The position numbers were made by a program, and so were the translations under genes. Shown one piece after another: positions 21,004-34,436 of a stretch of 64,000 bases of DNA (position 1 is the stretch's first letter; every line of letters starts with the position of its first letter). Origin of the DNA: Setophaga petechia (lineage: Eukaryota; Chordata; Aves; Passeriformes; Parulidae); assembly GCA_024362935.1 (NCBI GenBank), contig JANCRA010000040.1:3100001-3164000 (forward strand), read 5' to 3'. Under the pieces are notes generated by a model. It was given only the letters and a program-made list of their open reading frames with translations. It had not been told where the DNA came from and did not search any database.

Positions 21004-24000
21004 ATAATATATGTCCACCCAGGAAAGAAAATGCTCCCTAGGCTGAGAGTAGGCAGCACCTCCTATTGCAGAGAAAGGAAATCTCTAGCAAGGATGTGGC
21101 TCAGCTCAGGCAGCCTAGCAAGTTTACCATCAATCCATCATCCCCCTGGGAGGAAGGGATCCAGCACAACTGGGGCAGCTTTGCCTGGTGAGAGCTGGTT
21201 ATACCTTAAAGAAGATTCTCCATGCTGAGTAACATCACGTTGCCAGGGGAAGAAAATCCTTCTTGCTGTCTGAAAGAGAACACAGCCTTTCTGACAGGCA
21301 GGCTTTTGGTTCAGTGTCAAAATGTGTACAAATGCTCAAGCAGGCAGCTAAATGTCCTCAGAATTTGTTAAGCTAATAGATATTTTCTGCATAGGCTTCT
21401 ACCAACTTCAAGTGATATCTAAAATATTTAAACAAAATTGCTCATCTGGTCTAGGGTAAATCCATTCATATGATAATTTGTAAGGTTGCTGCTCTTCCTT
21501 TATACTTCATTATTTGGGAAAAAAAAGTCTGTCTAATGCCTCATTTAAGATTCAGTGGAATCTTCCTTGCTTCAGTAATTTTCCTATTAAATTACAACTA
21601 TTAACACTCATTCCTCACCCTAAAGGAAACCAATAGAATCACCCAAACTAATGAAGTTGTTTTCAGCAGCAAGCACCTCGTTACGGGGGTATTTCTAATT
21701 ACTGTTAAAATGAACTGGAACACAATGCCTCCAGAATGGGATGTCCCAGAGCTATCAACCCAAACCATAAACATCTGTGCAACTCATAATCTCTTCATTT
21801 AACCTTTGTAATAGCAATACAACCTCAACTAATTTTTAAATGCTGATAGACATTAAAATAAATAGATATGAAAATGTCACTGACACATTTTAAATAGAAT
21901 TCAAATTTATGAGCACTGACTCCCAGTGAGGAATGCAGTTTTTGTCTTTCAAAAAATAACTGTGCCACCTGGAGTTTATCTTTCTCTTATATTGTCTAGT
22001 CTGAACTAATTTTTTTTCTTTCTGCACTAATTGTTATATTTAGATATCATCACTCAGAAGACTATGTTGAGGAGTGATTAGGGTACAGCTTACACATCAG
22101 AATGCATGAGCTAACTAGAAAAGCAAAGCCTCAGATCAGATTTAATTAAGATAGCTTACACTCTCAGTTCAGTTTTCTGCCTAAAGCAAAGAAAAAAAAT
22201 GAAGATTAACAGTTTCTTTCAGAAACATGATACTCCTGGGATAGAAATTTAGAACTCCATAAGCAAAATAACTTTTACTCCTCTGAGTAGTCCTCCTGAA
22301 ATCAGCATGCCTAGTTATGTGAGTAAATGGTACTCTGCATAAATTAATAATGCACAATCTGGCCATATAGAATCCTTGCTCTGGTGCAGATTACTAATTG
22401 CCTGTGAGTCATTCCAGTAATAAAGAAAAGAAAAACAAAGTGATATTCATATGAGTAATGGCTTGCAGGATTTTCCTTTTTAGTTTTCACATATGGAAAA
22501 CTGAAGCTTTAATACCTGAATAAATAGGAATCTTTGACTGGAGCTAGCTAAAGGGCTGTGTCTGCAACTCATAATGCACTCACCTCCTTACAAGAAGAAA
22601 GGTGTTTTTTAATACCAGCAGCTTAGTCTATAAACAACATGCATAACTGTAATCACCATCAATTTAGTGCTTACATTACAGGGCAGTTAGAAGGTTGGGG
22701 GCAACTGAGATCCATTTCCATAAAAAGCAGGCAAATAAATAATGTGAGTAACTGCACTGGACTATCTGTGTTAAATCTCATTCGTAGATCATCCTTAGTC
22801 TTTAATGTTATACATGTATAGGGAAGCATGAGCCAAAATCTCTTCCATCCTTTCTCCTTCTTCTGGGTGCTAAGTGCTGGGCTTTGCAATGCTAACTGAA
22901 GTAGAAAGCAGAAGAGGAATTTTATAAACAATGGAATTATGAGGCCTAGTGTCCTTTGGATTTATATCTTTTGGCAGATGAAGGGAAGGGAGAGAAAATA
23001 TGATCTTCATCTGAACCTTTTCTTTTTGGGCTTTGTTTGAGGTGTATACCCTCATGTCTATAAGCTGGTGTACTTTCCTTTGGCTGGGGCAAGAATGGGA
23101 TCTTTCCTCTGCTTCTGGTCATTCATTTATTTGCATGAAATTTGTAGGAACTTAATAATCTGTCAAACTCTTGTTAAATTGCATTAAGAGTCAATCTGTA
23201 GGTTCCAGTGGTATTGAGAAGGTTATGCAAACACACCAATCAAACACACATACCTAGCTTCAATTCCACAGGAAAAAAATGGTCTAAAATACAGAGGTGG
23301 CTTTTTTCCGTAAATTAGGTGAATAGTAAAAAGTGGGAATATTTTCAGTTTAAGATTCAGTTTAAGATTATAGATGTTGACATAATTGTAATTTTTCATA
23401 TAATCTGATCATCAGTGGGAAAAGGTGCTGTGGAGGCAAGAAAATCCCAGTCAGAGGCGATGGCTCACTTTGCTAGTTGCTATTCAGGTCGATAAGGACA
23501 GTTCTGTTTTCATTGGATTGTTTATGACCTATGGAGACAGAACAAAGGTTGAAATACAAAGAACAAAAACCATACTCTTAATGCAAATGATATCTCTATT
23601 CTTTCCATTTTTTATTCCTGACCATTCTCTGAGCCCTACTATAAAGCTTGACAGAAGTATATCTGTGCCCTGATAAACTGATACACAGGGAGAAAAAAGT
23701 GCCTTGGTTCCTAAATCTTGTCCCCAAAGTGCAGAAAATTATGCAAAAATTTTTTTCAGAAAGTTGTTTAAGAATGTCTTTGCATGGTCTGAAAGAAGAC
23801 ACAGAAACTGTTGTGAAAGAGGCAGACAATTGACTGGCATAATTTGCTGCATAGAGAGAACAGGGAGACAGGGTAAGTGACAAGAATAACAGCACCAACT
23901 GACAGAAATGTACCTCTGTCATGAGCAATTCAAAGCCTACTTAAGGATATTATCCTGCTGCACATCAATACAGAACCTGAGTTGAACTGGAGATGCTGGA

Positions 24001-24477
24001 TGATTTCACTGAGACTTTATCTGTTTTCCTCCCTTTTTAGGTAATATTACTGACACGGTTTTTGATTTGTTCTTGTTTTAAATTATGGCCATCATTAAAA
24101 ACCAGTTTGTAGCTGATTTTCTTTGTAGTTTATGTAGGTTGTTTGAAAGCCTTTGGAGTGAAAGAAAGCAGCAGGTCATGAAGAGGAGAGCTGGGATGGA
24201 GAGGAGAGCTGAGGCAGGTGGAGCTGTTCATGGCACTCTTCCTGCAAGACTGGAAGGAAGACAGTGGTTTTGTAGTTTTCCCTCAAGGAACCATATTCCA
24301 AATTTGTGCCATTTTCTTTTCCAGGCTAAGACACAGAGGTGTCAATGCTGTGTCAGATCAGAGGTGAATCTGGCTGCTCATCCTATACTTGACAGTGGTC
24401 AATAGCAGTGATAGAAGAGGGTAAGATGCCTGCAGCCTTACAGCTTCCTGAGCTTCAAAAACCTGAATGACATAAGT
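21004..24477. other. unique DNA, parts conserved-looking
   Basis: No repeat is recognised. The stretches 21590-21900 and 22540-22700 have the even, AT-rich, CpG-poor texture and TAAT words of conserved non-coding elements, but this is an impression only. A 12-bp tandem (cagtttaagatt, two copies) lies at about 23346-23369. Confidence 0.35.
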
Positions 24478-24845
24478 ATCTCCTATGAAGACAGAAAGAG
24501 AGAGTTGGGGCTTTTCAGCCTGCAGAAGAGAAGGCTCTAGGGAGACCTTAGAGAAGCCTTTCAGTACCTAAAGTATGGTGACAGCACAAGGGGGAACACT
24601 TTAAAATGAAAGAGAGTAGGTTTAGGTCAGACTTAAGGGAAAAAATCTTTACTGTGAAAGTGGTAAGGGACTGGCACAGGTTGCCTAGAGAACTTGTGGA
24701 GGCTCCATCCCTGGAAGTGTTCAAGAACAGCTTGGATGGGGCTTTAAGCAGCCTGATCTACTGGAAGGTGTCCCTGCCCATGGCAAGAGGGTTGGAGCTG
24801 GATGATCTTTAAGGTTCCCTCCAACCCAATGCATTCTGTGACTCT
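24478..24845 (+). mobile_element. CR1 LINE 3' end, sense
   Basis: Starts at tcctatgaagacagaaag, then gagttggggcttttcagcct, tggcacaggttgcctagaga (24672-24691), gctggatgatctttaaggtt and ccctccaacccaatgcattctgtgac, the canonical CR1 3' end in sense orientation. 5'-truncated as usual. The 68-codon frame at 24606-24812 is the translated CR1 3' end and not a host gene. Confidence 0.95.
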
Positions 24846-26589
24846 GTACCTTTAATAGTCTTTGGTCAATTTATTTTTCATTATCTTGTCTACTGTCCTT
24901 TGGAAGCCTTGCATGTCAGTAGGATCCAGGAGATCTTGTGTTTTATTTCCCAAAAAGACTCCATTCACAGCCATTTTGCACCTTTGTTTTGAACTCTGTG
25001 ATCTGACTTTCTTGGAGCTGCACATAAATCTGATGATTCACAGGTCTGCAGTTGCCCTTACTAATCTGATACTTATAGAAGGATCACTGAAACAATGAGA
25101 ACCTAAATTCATTGAAGTCATTGCCATGACATCATCTGTGAAGAAAGATGGCAGGTGTTTCCTGCAGGGCTGGGATAGTGAACTGTGATCAGATTCAAAT
25201 ACAATAATCCAATTTGAACATGATGGACCAAATGATCATTATGCTCAGAAACATGGTTAGGGAAAAAGATAAAGTTTCTTAGACTTTAGAATGAAATAAA
25301 CCATTATCTGTGGAACACCAACAGATAAAGTCTGAAGAATTTACACAAGTCCTTTTTTTAGTCCAAAATATAAGATTATAAAGCTAAACATCAGTCAAGA
25401 AGCATGAAACAGCTGATTTGAGATGAGCATGTGCAATGGAAAGCTTTCTCTGTTCTTTGAAATCTATTAGGTCTACTAATCTTAACTCACTTACATGGAT
25501 CATTAGAGATTCAATGCTGTCAGTGATCTGAATAAATCATTTGGCAATACTGATGGAGACTAGCCAGAAGATATTACAACAGCAGCCTCTTGCTTTGTCT
25601 TTCTGAGCTATGAATGAGTCCTTTCCAACAAACTTTTAAAGAGTTTCATTTGTCAGAAGCAGTAGCCTTCCTACTAATTTATTGTTTTATGTATAATGGA
25701 CCCTTCCTTGAGCATGATAAGATTTTCTTTCTAAATGCACCCTTTTCTATGTGACAAAAACATGGGGAAAATTAAAGCTTCTTTTTGATGGAATTATGGC
25801 TTGATTCCTTCCCTCTTCCTTCCCCACTCAAACTGAACTCATACAAGGGAAAGTGTTACAGAAAGCTGTTAATTTCGTTGACAGCATTGCTTAACTGCAG
25901 AGATTAATCTTCATATATGACTGTTTTTTTAAATCTCCTATTCATCACTGAATTATGTCCAGGTGAACTACTCTGGAATAACAGCATGCTGAAATTTCAG
26001 AACATTTTAACAATCTACAAGAGATAGTAGCAATATGTCAAAAGAAGCTAATTTTCCCCAAAATTCCTTTAAAATAGAGTAATAGTGGTATGGCATAGCA
26101 TTTATAGGGAAATCTGAGAGCATTCCACAGAAAACTAGGAAAAAGCAACAGAAGGGCAAGAGTGTTGGGCAGTTTGCAGCCATGGCACACACATGATAGT
26201 CATTAAGAATATTTATTTCCAAACTGCTTTGTTTTTTTACTAGCTCATTAGATTAGTTCCTCATTGTGGAGAGATTTATCTGAGATTAAGAATTATAACA
26301 AGCAATGTTATGAAGTAATAAGCACATCTAATTTGGATGTTGTTAGAGCATTAAATGGAATTAGTGACAGCACCATTTCATTTCATTTTCGTGAGGTTAT
26401 TATCACCTACATATTCCTTCCATGAAATGGGACCGTAGCTACTTCAGTGGCTATAATGGGAGCACACACAATATTTCTTTGTTTCTGTTTTTAGGTCAGC
26501 TATCACTATTAGATCATGTTCATCATTAGGAAGAAAAGTGCTCTATTAGAGGGAGGCTTTTCCTTTGGTGATACAGGGAATATTAGGTG
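24846..26589. other. unique AT-rich DNA
   Basis: No gene or repeat is recognised. The stretch 26230-26460 contains TAATT- and ATTAGATTAG-like words and looks like a possible conserved non-coding element. Confidence 0.35.
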
Positions 26590-26645
26590 GGGGATTGGAA
26601 GGGACCCTAAAGATCATGCAGTTCCAAACCCCTGTCATCAGGAAT
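26590..26645 (-). mobile_element. CR1 3' terminal scrap, antisense
   Basis: ttggaagggaccctaaagat (26595-26614) followed by catgcagttccaaacccctg is the antisense CR1 3' terminus. Only about 55 bp remain. Confidence 0.8.
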
Positions 26646-28253
26646 GATCTTTTTTGTCTTAATGTGAAAGAACAGTGAGCATGCACCTGGATCTACATTT
26701 TGCAGCAAATAATTGCCAGGAGTATCCTGATAGCTTCTCACGCCAGGGGAGGCAGGGGGAACAAGTCTTCCATTGTGCAAAACTTCCATGCAGGGTGTGG
26801 TTCAGATATGCTCCCCCACCTCCCTGTAATCAGGGCTACCAAGAGCTGCGGCATTTGTCAGATGGCTTCCCTTCTTCAGGTCTTCATTCACAAATTCATT
26901 TCTGTGCAACAGTGCCCAGGACAGCGCTAATGAGTTTGCTAAAGTGCTGGAAGCAGGATAGCCATGGTTTTGTGGCACTCTGCCCAGGTTAATCAGCCCT
27001 GTTTCTCAGCAGTGTTAATTAGGCGAAGCAGAGATCTCTGTGGTGGTGAGTATATTTGTTCTGATGCTCAGTTATTTCAGGCAGCTCCATGTTGCATTGC
27101 ACTGTGCTGGTAGACCTACACTCAGCATCAAGGACATTAAGAGAAAACCCTGTCCAATAGCTCTGTAGGCTTCCAGCTCTCTCTCTTCCAGTAAATGTGG
27201 TGCAAGTTTTTCATCATAAATTATCTCAGAGATACTCCTTAGAGACAGACCTAATGCTGGACTGAAACATTGCTCCCCTGCTATGAGTAGAAACACTGTC
27301 ATTGACTGAAATAAGATGAAATCCCGATTCCAAGTAAGCAGTGTGAAGTGGACAAACTTGTTTGAAATGATGCAAGTTAAACAACTATTTAAAAAGTGAG
27401 TGTTGGATATTAGCATGTCAGGTGTTAATGGCTTTTTCAGTAGCCACCAGTGGCAGAGCAGCTTTGCTGGCAAAGGTAGGGAGCTCATTTTACCATTGCT
27501 AGGTAACCAGTACCCCACTCTGGCTCGAAGCCATAAGTTCTCAGAGCATGCAGTTGCCCAGTGCCAGGGACAGCTAAAGTATACCTGTCATTTTGCACCC
27601 CTGGGACAACCTCACCAGACTTGCTAGCATGGGTATGGAAAGCTAGGGATGGCCTGAACAGCCCTTAGGGATGCCAAAGATCCGATTTGCACATTAAAAA
27701 ATAAGGAGTGAAGAAATAAAACATTCTCAGTCTACACTGAGAGATGGCTGGGGAGCAACTCTCCCTTCTAGCTGAACAAGGTTTGTTAGGTTTTTTAGGT
27801 TGGATCCCAATTTTGCTTCTGTACTAGCGCATCTCTTTTCTTTTCTGTCATGGCCAACACTATAATTATTCTTGAAAGACAATCTCCTTTGTACAACCTG
27901 TGCATAGTGAACACCCTATGGCATCCCATGTGGTACCTCCTGGGAGGTATATACATACTCATGGCATGTCTCCACAATGGGGTGCAGTAGCTGGCTCAGT
28001 ATCTCCACTGCTTGGCCTGGTAAAAGTTTCTTTTCTCTTTCTTTACAGGTGATCCAGAGGCTGTGGAAATGAAATAAGAGCTGGAGTGTGAACCTGTTTC
28101 TTCTTACAAAAGGAATGGGTTATGCCCGACATGGTCAAACCTTTACAGTGCTTGCTCCCTGCTTGCTCCTGTGGCAGAGCTTTCTACTGCTGGTATTGTC
28201 TGCAGAATTAACATGGTGAACAGGACAGAGGAATCCATGAGGGGACCTACATT
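26646..28253. other. unique DNA
   Basis: No repeat is recognised. A 148-codon minus frame (27072-27518) is uninformative. A strong splice-acceptor motif lies at 28022-28048. Confidence 0.4.
28049..28077 (+). other. strong 3' splice site with short terminal frame
   Basis: A 20-nt nearly pure pyrimidine tract ending in tttctttacag (28038-28048) is a textbook acceptor. If the upstream exon supplied one base, the frame would read xGT-DPEAVEMK-stop, with TAA at 28075-28077. No upstream exon in a compatible phase was found, so this may be a cryptic site or a non-coding RNA exon. Confidence 0.18.
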
Positions 28254-28345
28254 ACAGAATCATAGAATATCCTGAGTTGGAAGGGACCCGCAAAGATCAT
28301 CAAAGTCCAACTCCTGGCCCTCCACAGAAGGAACCAAGAACGTGG
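28254..28345 (-). mobile_element. CR1 3' end, antisense
   Basis: Begins acagaatcatagaatatcctg, then gttggaagggacccgcaaag, gatcatcaaagtccaactcc and tggccctccacag, the antisense CR1 3' end. The sense copy at 60.5 kb has the matching end (tccaactcaggatattctgtg), so both belong to one subfamily. Truncated after about 90 bp. Confidence 0.92.
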
Positions 28346-31300
28346 GAGCGTCCACAGTCCACTCTGGCAGGCACCTGGAAGAAGGCATGCTCTCACTCGA
28401 GAGTGAATCAGGACAATACTTTGGTTTAAGGGAAGTTAAACTTTGCAATGTCCTACTTGTAAAAGTTTATAGCAATGCAATTGTCATCCTAGCAAAATCA
28501 GAGCTAAACAGACCCTCACTGAAAGTGGGCTGCTTTCAGGCAGAAATATCTCTATTGTTCCTATTTTCTTTTCTTTTTAAGAACATTATGTGGGCCTGCT
28601 TAGAATCAGAATATACTAATTGGATTATTTATGCTGTATTTGATAAAGTAATTGAAATAAATTGGAGGGTTAATGATGACTCACTGTTTTGGTGAGCCCC
28701 CATGGTATAAACAGCAATAACACGGAATTAGGCTGTTTCACAAAAATATTTTCTGAAGTTATGGTCTTTGATCAGTTCTTCTAAGTAAATTGACACTACA
28801 CTGATGGTCATAAAATCAATGTGAGGTGACAGAAACTGGATTGCTGTTTTTGTGGAACAAGAGCATATCCTCTGTGTGCCATACACATTTTTTTCCTCTC
28901 CTGTGACCTTTTTAAAATCTGTTGGCAGGGATAAAAAATCATATTCACACACAATATTTCCCTCAAAATGGGATTGTAACATAGTCCCTTCCCATAGCTG
29001 TGGCTCATCTCTTGACCTCCAGCTTCCCACATAATCTAATTTACTCCTTCTCTTGCTTGATGCCCCAGAGATATCTGCTGCAGCTCTGAGGTGAATCTCT
29101 GCTCACTTATCTGAGTGCCATGTACTCCCTAAGCACCTCTGTCTTGGGAAGATTGTGACTTCCTTGCCTGCAGGGGTAGCCACAGAACAGCAAAAGAAAA
29201 GGCCACCTCTCCCTGCTTGCCAAGCTGTCATCCCCCAGCACTTGTCTCTGCTCAGCCGTGCTGCAGCGTGTGACTAATAGCAGTGGGCTGCTGCTCCGCG
29301 CTGCGCATCAGGGCAGAGCTCAGCCCTCCCCTGCCATGCCTGGGAGCAGCACTGTGCTAAAGGTGGTCTAAACATTTCCTACGATATTATCAACCTCTCC
29401 TGAAAACCACAGTGAATGCAGCAATGCAGGGAAATGCACAAAATACACTCTGCCGCTGTCGGCTTTAAGGATAACTGCACTGGTAGAGGTAGGGAAAAGG
29501 TATCAAAACAAACCTTTGGCTCTCAGTGGATGTGATGTGTACTGTTGGAAGTAAAAGTACTGATAATCAGGAAACTATTCTGCTGCATCAATATGCTTGA
29601 CAAGCTGAAAAATAGCTACAAAATTTCATGAATATTTCTGTGTAAATTGCGTTTAAACTAATGTTAGTGCTTCCCCTTGTAGATTACGAATTAGCAACTA
29701 TTCTTCTGTTAATGTAAATTTAACTTGTTGTTGTTCTCTGCTTTTGTACCAGCTCTACTTCAGTAGAAACTGAAGTGCAAACTTCTCAAAGCATCCAGAT
29801 GGCAAAAATAATTATTATCTTTAGCTACCATGATTATGTTGCCCAATCTGTGATATTGTAAATCAGTTTTCAGATGGTCACAAGAGTTGTAGCAAGTTTG
29901 TGAAAAACATTGCTCATTATATGTTTGTTCAGAAGGATTGAACCAGAGCACTGCAACTCTTTCAACATAAGTAAATCAGTGTGGAAGTTTAGATCTAAAA
30001 GGGACTCTGAGTATGGAGAGATCAGTATGGTGGGATGCACACAGTGAGGAACCCATCAGTCATGTAGCACGGAGTCTATGTTTCTCTGAAATCCACACTC
30101 CCAGAGCAGATTCAATCAATTGCTGTGCTATTTCCTCTTACTGGAACCAAACTGAAGTGTAAAATGAGAGAAGCATCTTCTTTGGGCCAAGGCAAAAGCA
30201 TGACATTCAGTTGTAGCACCACTGATATTCAGCACCACTGAAATGAGGGTTCAGCCCTAGTGCAATTTGTCAGATTTGCATGCTTTAATTGCAAGCTTGC
30301 ATAGGTTTTGCCCTCCAGAGTTTATTTTTCCCCTTAACCTAATTCTATCCAATCTGTCATCTTTTCTTAGTAGCATTCTGAGGCCACAATTTTTTTTGTT
30401 GCTGAAAATATTATCTCTAAGTGTTTTATATTTGCAGGGTAATGGTGACATTGAAATGAAAGGAATGACACACTGATTTTTAGCAAGGATTTTATAAATT
30501 GTCTTAGATTTATGATGTATCATTTGATTTACAGCACTCCCATTTTTGTGGATGCTGCTATCTGTTAACATTTCTACAATAGCCCTTTTTTTTGACTTCT
30601 CAAAGGCTAAAGTAACACTTTTTTACTCTGATGGTTTTAAATTTGGATAACTTGATAGTCACAATTGCTGACTCTTAAAAAGAACAGAGCTTGTTTTTCA
30701 AGATACTATTTTTTCTTGAACTCCTATGGGGAAAAAATTGCTGTTTAAATTTTTAAGGTCCCAAAACTTACTCTGACAAATAAATCTGTCTTTTGGTTCT
30801 CTCAGAATTGCTCCTGAGTTTGATGTATTTTAGATTTTTTAAGGCCTCCAGAATTTTTTCCTGAAGATTATCAGTAATCAAAGGTGCTAAGCTTCTATTT
30901 TCTCAAGGCATGAAAACTGAATTAGTTTTTTTCTATAATTAACTCTCTGTAGTATCTTGATTGGAAGGAGTTAAAGGAATTTTCCCTCACAATCCTTCTG
31001 ACTGTACATTCATGGCAATTAAGAGTCTATTTATGGTGCAGAGCATATTTTCCCATGCTGAATTATAGGGATACTGCCCAAGTGAGTGCCTCTTCCTGCC
31101 TGTGTGCATTATTGGGGTCTGGTCTTGCCACCATCGAAGGTATATTAATAGATGGTATTTTCTTTCCTGCTAAGGGGAAGAAAAATGATGGCTCAGATAA
31201 CTATTACAAACTCACAGGAGGCCATTCAGCTTCCATAATGCTCCAGTTGGCTTTAAGCCCATCACTGGCCAATACTTGTCAGTGGAAAACTTGTCTTAAC

Positions 31301-34300
31301 TGAGTCATGGTGTTACCTGCCCAGGCCCATGCTGCTCTGTGAGAAAGATACTCCCTTCCTTCATGGTGCCCATGAAACTTATGAATAAAGTTTCAGAGAA
31401 AGGCACAAGACTATTTTCAAAGACTGGTAGGAGAAGGAATGTAATGTTTTGTCGTTGGCTAGTTGAGCAATTGCTTTCAACAGTAGAGAAATATGGATGT
31501 ACAAGCATGGCAGGAATATATTAGAGCAGTATTGCAAAAGGGATTACTATGTTTAGAAAAAGACATACAGAACTATTTGAAAACCATGAAAATATTTCTG
31601 TATTGGATTAACTCCGAGGTCAGGTCTGTTTCAGGTGACAAACTGCCAGATGTCAGTCTTGTGGCAAAATCCTCAGGTCAGCTATTGCCTTTATTGTCCA
31701 GGAACAAGCGCTGTGGTGGGCTTGCTTGGTCCTTTGTGGACGAATCACCTCCATGGCTGTCTTTAATCCCTGCATTCACAGCTCCATGGTACTTAGGCTG
31801 GTCCAACACCAGAAGTATGATGGAAACAGCAGCTTTAGAAATACTCCTAAACATGTACAGCAATTATTTTATCTGTCATAGCCATGGCTCTTGACTGTTG
31901 TACTTCCCATTTATTGAGCACACTGCCATATAACATGTGAGCAATTTACAAGGTAGTGAACTACAAGGTGGACATCTCATGTGACTTTTTTCCTTTTTTT
32001 TCCTCTTAGTTTGAGATCCATTAATCCTATGTAATCTAAGGAAGATATTGTGGTTTGTAGGGTTCCACCACCACACCCCACCCCCTCCCCCCTTACTATA
32101 AAAGTTTCACAGTAATTAGTGAAATTTTATGCAACCTTTAAAAGTGTCCTGAGAGGTTTTTACCCCCTAGTTCATTAGGTAGCCACAGTTAGGCTTTCTA
32201 TGATAGAGCCTAGGGTTGTGTGCTTGTGTAGAGGGCAAGGAAGTGAGTGAAGCTGATGATAAGAAGGGCCACTGATGTGGCTCATGCTCTCCCTGCTCAT
32301 CCACAAACATGGGTGATTTCTGCTGTGATTTGGGAGCATGTATGTCTTGGGCAGATTTCATATGGAGATCAAAACAAAGATGAACAAGATGCTTCAGACA
32401 GCACTGCTGAAGGAAAACAATAATAAATGATGCCCGAGATAAGAAAAGAAAAGGAGAAAAATCTACTTCATATTATCTTGAGACTGTTGTCTAAAACAGA
32501 TTACATTTAAGGCCTGTCTTGCAAAGATATATAGCAACACCTGTTTTTGCAAAGCCATTGAATACAGACAAAGCAAAAACCTGCTACTTGTGTGACAACT
32601 GGGCTCCATGTACAAAACAGCAAGGCTTTTTCAGACCATATCAGGCACATTACCAGTTACTTTTCTGGCAAGAATGATGAAGAAAGATGCAGCATAAATT
32701 TGCCACTGAAGAGGACAGTTTGTCTAACTTTATGCCTTGAATCTTTTACTGGAATCCTCTGATTTAGGAACATAGTGACTTCCCTTGAGACTTTGGCTGC
32801 TGCTCTTATCCCTCCCAGCTGTCCTCTTATCTCTACTGCCAGGCTAGGTAGAATCAGTGAAGGGATTTTAGAAAGCCATGATGTTGGCTGTGGCCTTTGC
32901 ATGTCTTTTTCATGAGTATTAGGGCTGTCCATATGCTGAGTGGAGAGGGGAGGTGGAAATCTCTAAGCCTTCTCAGCTATCCTAAAAGATATGATCACTG
33001 AAATATTCAATGATAAATGCTGTCTATGTACTGTTTGAAAGATGCTGTGGCTATTCAGTTTGCTTCCACTTTTCTCTAATTATCTTTAAATTTTAATTCT
33101 GCATTTCTAGTTATTTGCTGAGGCAGAGAAACACAGGAATTCCATAGTGGAAATAAAATCTTGAAGGAGCAAACACCTGTTCTTGAAGGGCCCGGGGTCT
33201 CTTGTGCTTCTGCCAGGGTGCTAAGGATACACTAAGTGCAAAGCTTGCCAGCTGGCAAACTCAGAATTTTCCTGAAGGAAAGAAAAATGTCCTCTGAAAG
33301 ACAAAACCCTTTAGACAATTATTTTCCTCCCCACTTCATTTAGAGAAAAGCAACTGAGGAGCAGTAATGGCAATGTCTGATGCAGCTGAGAGCAAGCCTG
33401 TGCACAGTGGTTGGAGGGAAGACACAAGGACCAGGATTGTCTTTTAATTTGTCCATTGCCTGAGGATGAAAGAAAACTGCTGTCAGTCACAAAGTGCAAA
33501 GGAAGATATTCTAGTGTGCTTGGGACTGCAAAAGGGACTCTTTTATCCCTTCAGTGATCTATGACTAATTTCTGAAATAAAAACCTTCAAGTCACCTGCA
33601 AAGCCAGTTTTAGAGAGAACAGTAACAAACATTTCGTCTAGGAGTTCTGAAGGGAAAAAAAAAGAAAAGGAAAAAAGAAAAAAAATAACATTCCTGCCCT
33701 TTATTTTGTCTGGTATTATCTGCTGTACAAATGTCATTAAGTGACATTTTTCTCCTACAGGCCATCCAGTATATAGGAGGATTATTATTCCTTCCTTCTC
33801 TCTTCCACTGAAAAACAGATAGTGGCTGACAGTTAATGAGGGGGACTCTAATCTGACAGCACTATGAAAGCTACTGACAGAAAAAATCTTGATAGTGGCA
33901 TAAGAAATTCCTTCTATCTCAGCTACCATTAAGGTGCATGTTTGCAGCTGGGAAGTCAGGATATTCTCCTCTAATCGAAGCTTGTTAGATCTGTATCCTC
34001 TTGTATGTCTGCAACCTCTTTAAGAGGAAAACCCAAAACAGCTGTGGGGAAATAAGAAAATAAAGGCATTCAAAATATGAGGACCTACTAAGATTAAATT
34101 CCTAAAGAGGAGTTTGTTGCCATCAATCTGTGCTCAACAATTAAGCTGTATTTTACTTTCACTTGCAGTGTTGTGCCTGAATAACTCCATATGCATATAT
34201 ATGGATATAGAAATGGAGATTTCACCATGGGAGGTTCTGTGTTTCATGTGGGACTTTCCAAACTGAGGGATTTGATGTCTAAGTTTACATGACAAACAGC

Positions 34301-34411
34301 TTCCTTCTGATTTTGAATGGTACAAGCTATTCTGGATTACATGCTCTGGACCATGTGGCATGAACAAAAACCATCCCCTCAGCCACAGTCCTGTCCCTTC
34401 AACCCCAGGGG

Positions 34412-34436
34412 ACCTGTACCACTCTGTGGTACAGGT
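34412..34436. repeat. 10-bp inverted repeat, 5-nt loop
   Basis: acctgtacca, loop ctctg, then tggtacaggt form a perfect 10-bp stem. No other context. Confidence 0.9.

Noticed and set aside
20536..21228. ORFs of 69-119 codons as host genes
   Set aside because: They mostly lie within or across the ERVL-type LTR and reflect LTR sequence, not a gene.
24606..24812. 68-codon ORF (MKESRFRSDLREKIFT...)
   Set aside because: It is the translated CR1 3' end, and similar text recurs in other CR1 copies (for example 63201-63428).
27072..27518. 148-codon minus-strand ORF
   Set aside because: No recognisable domain, composition typical of translated non-coding DNA, and no supporting signals.
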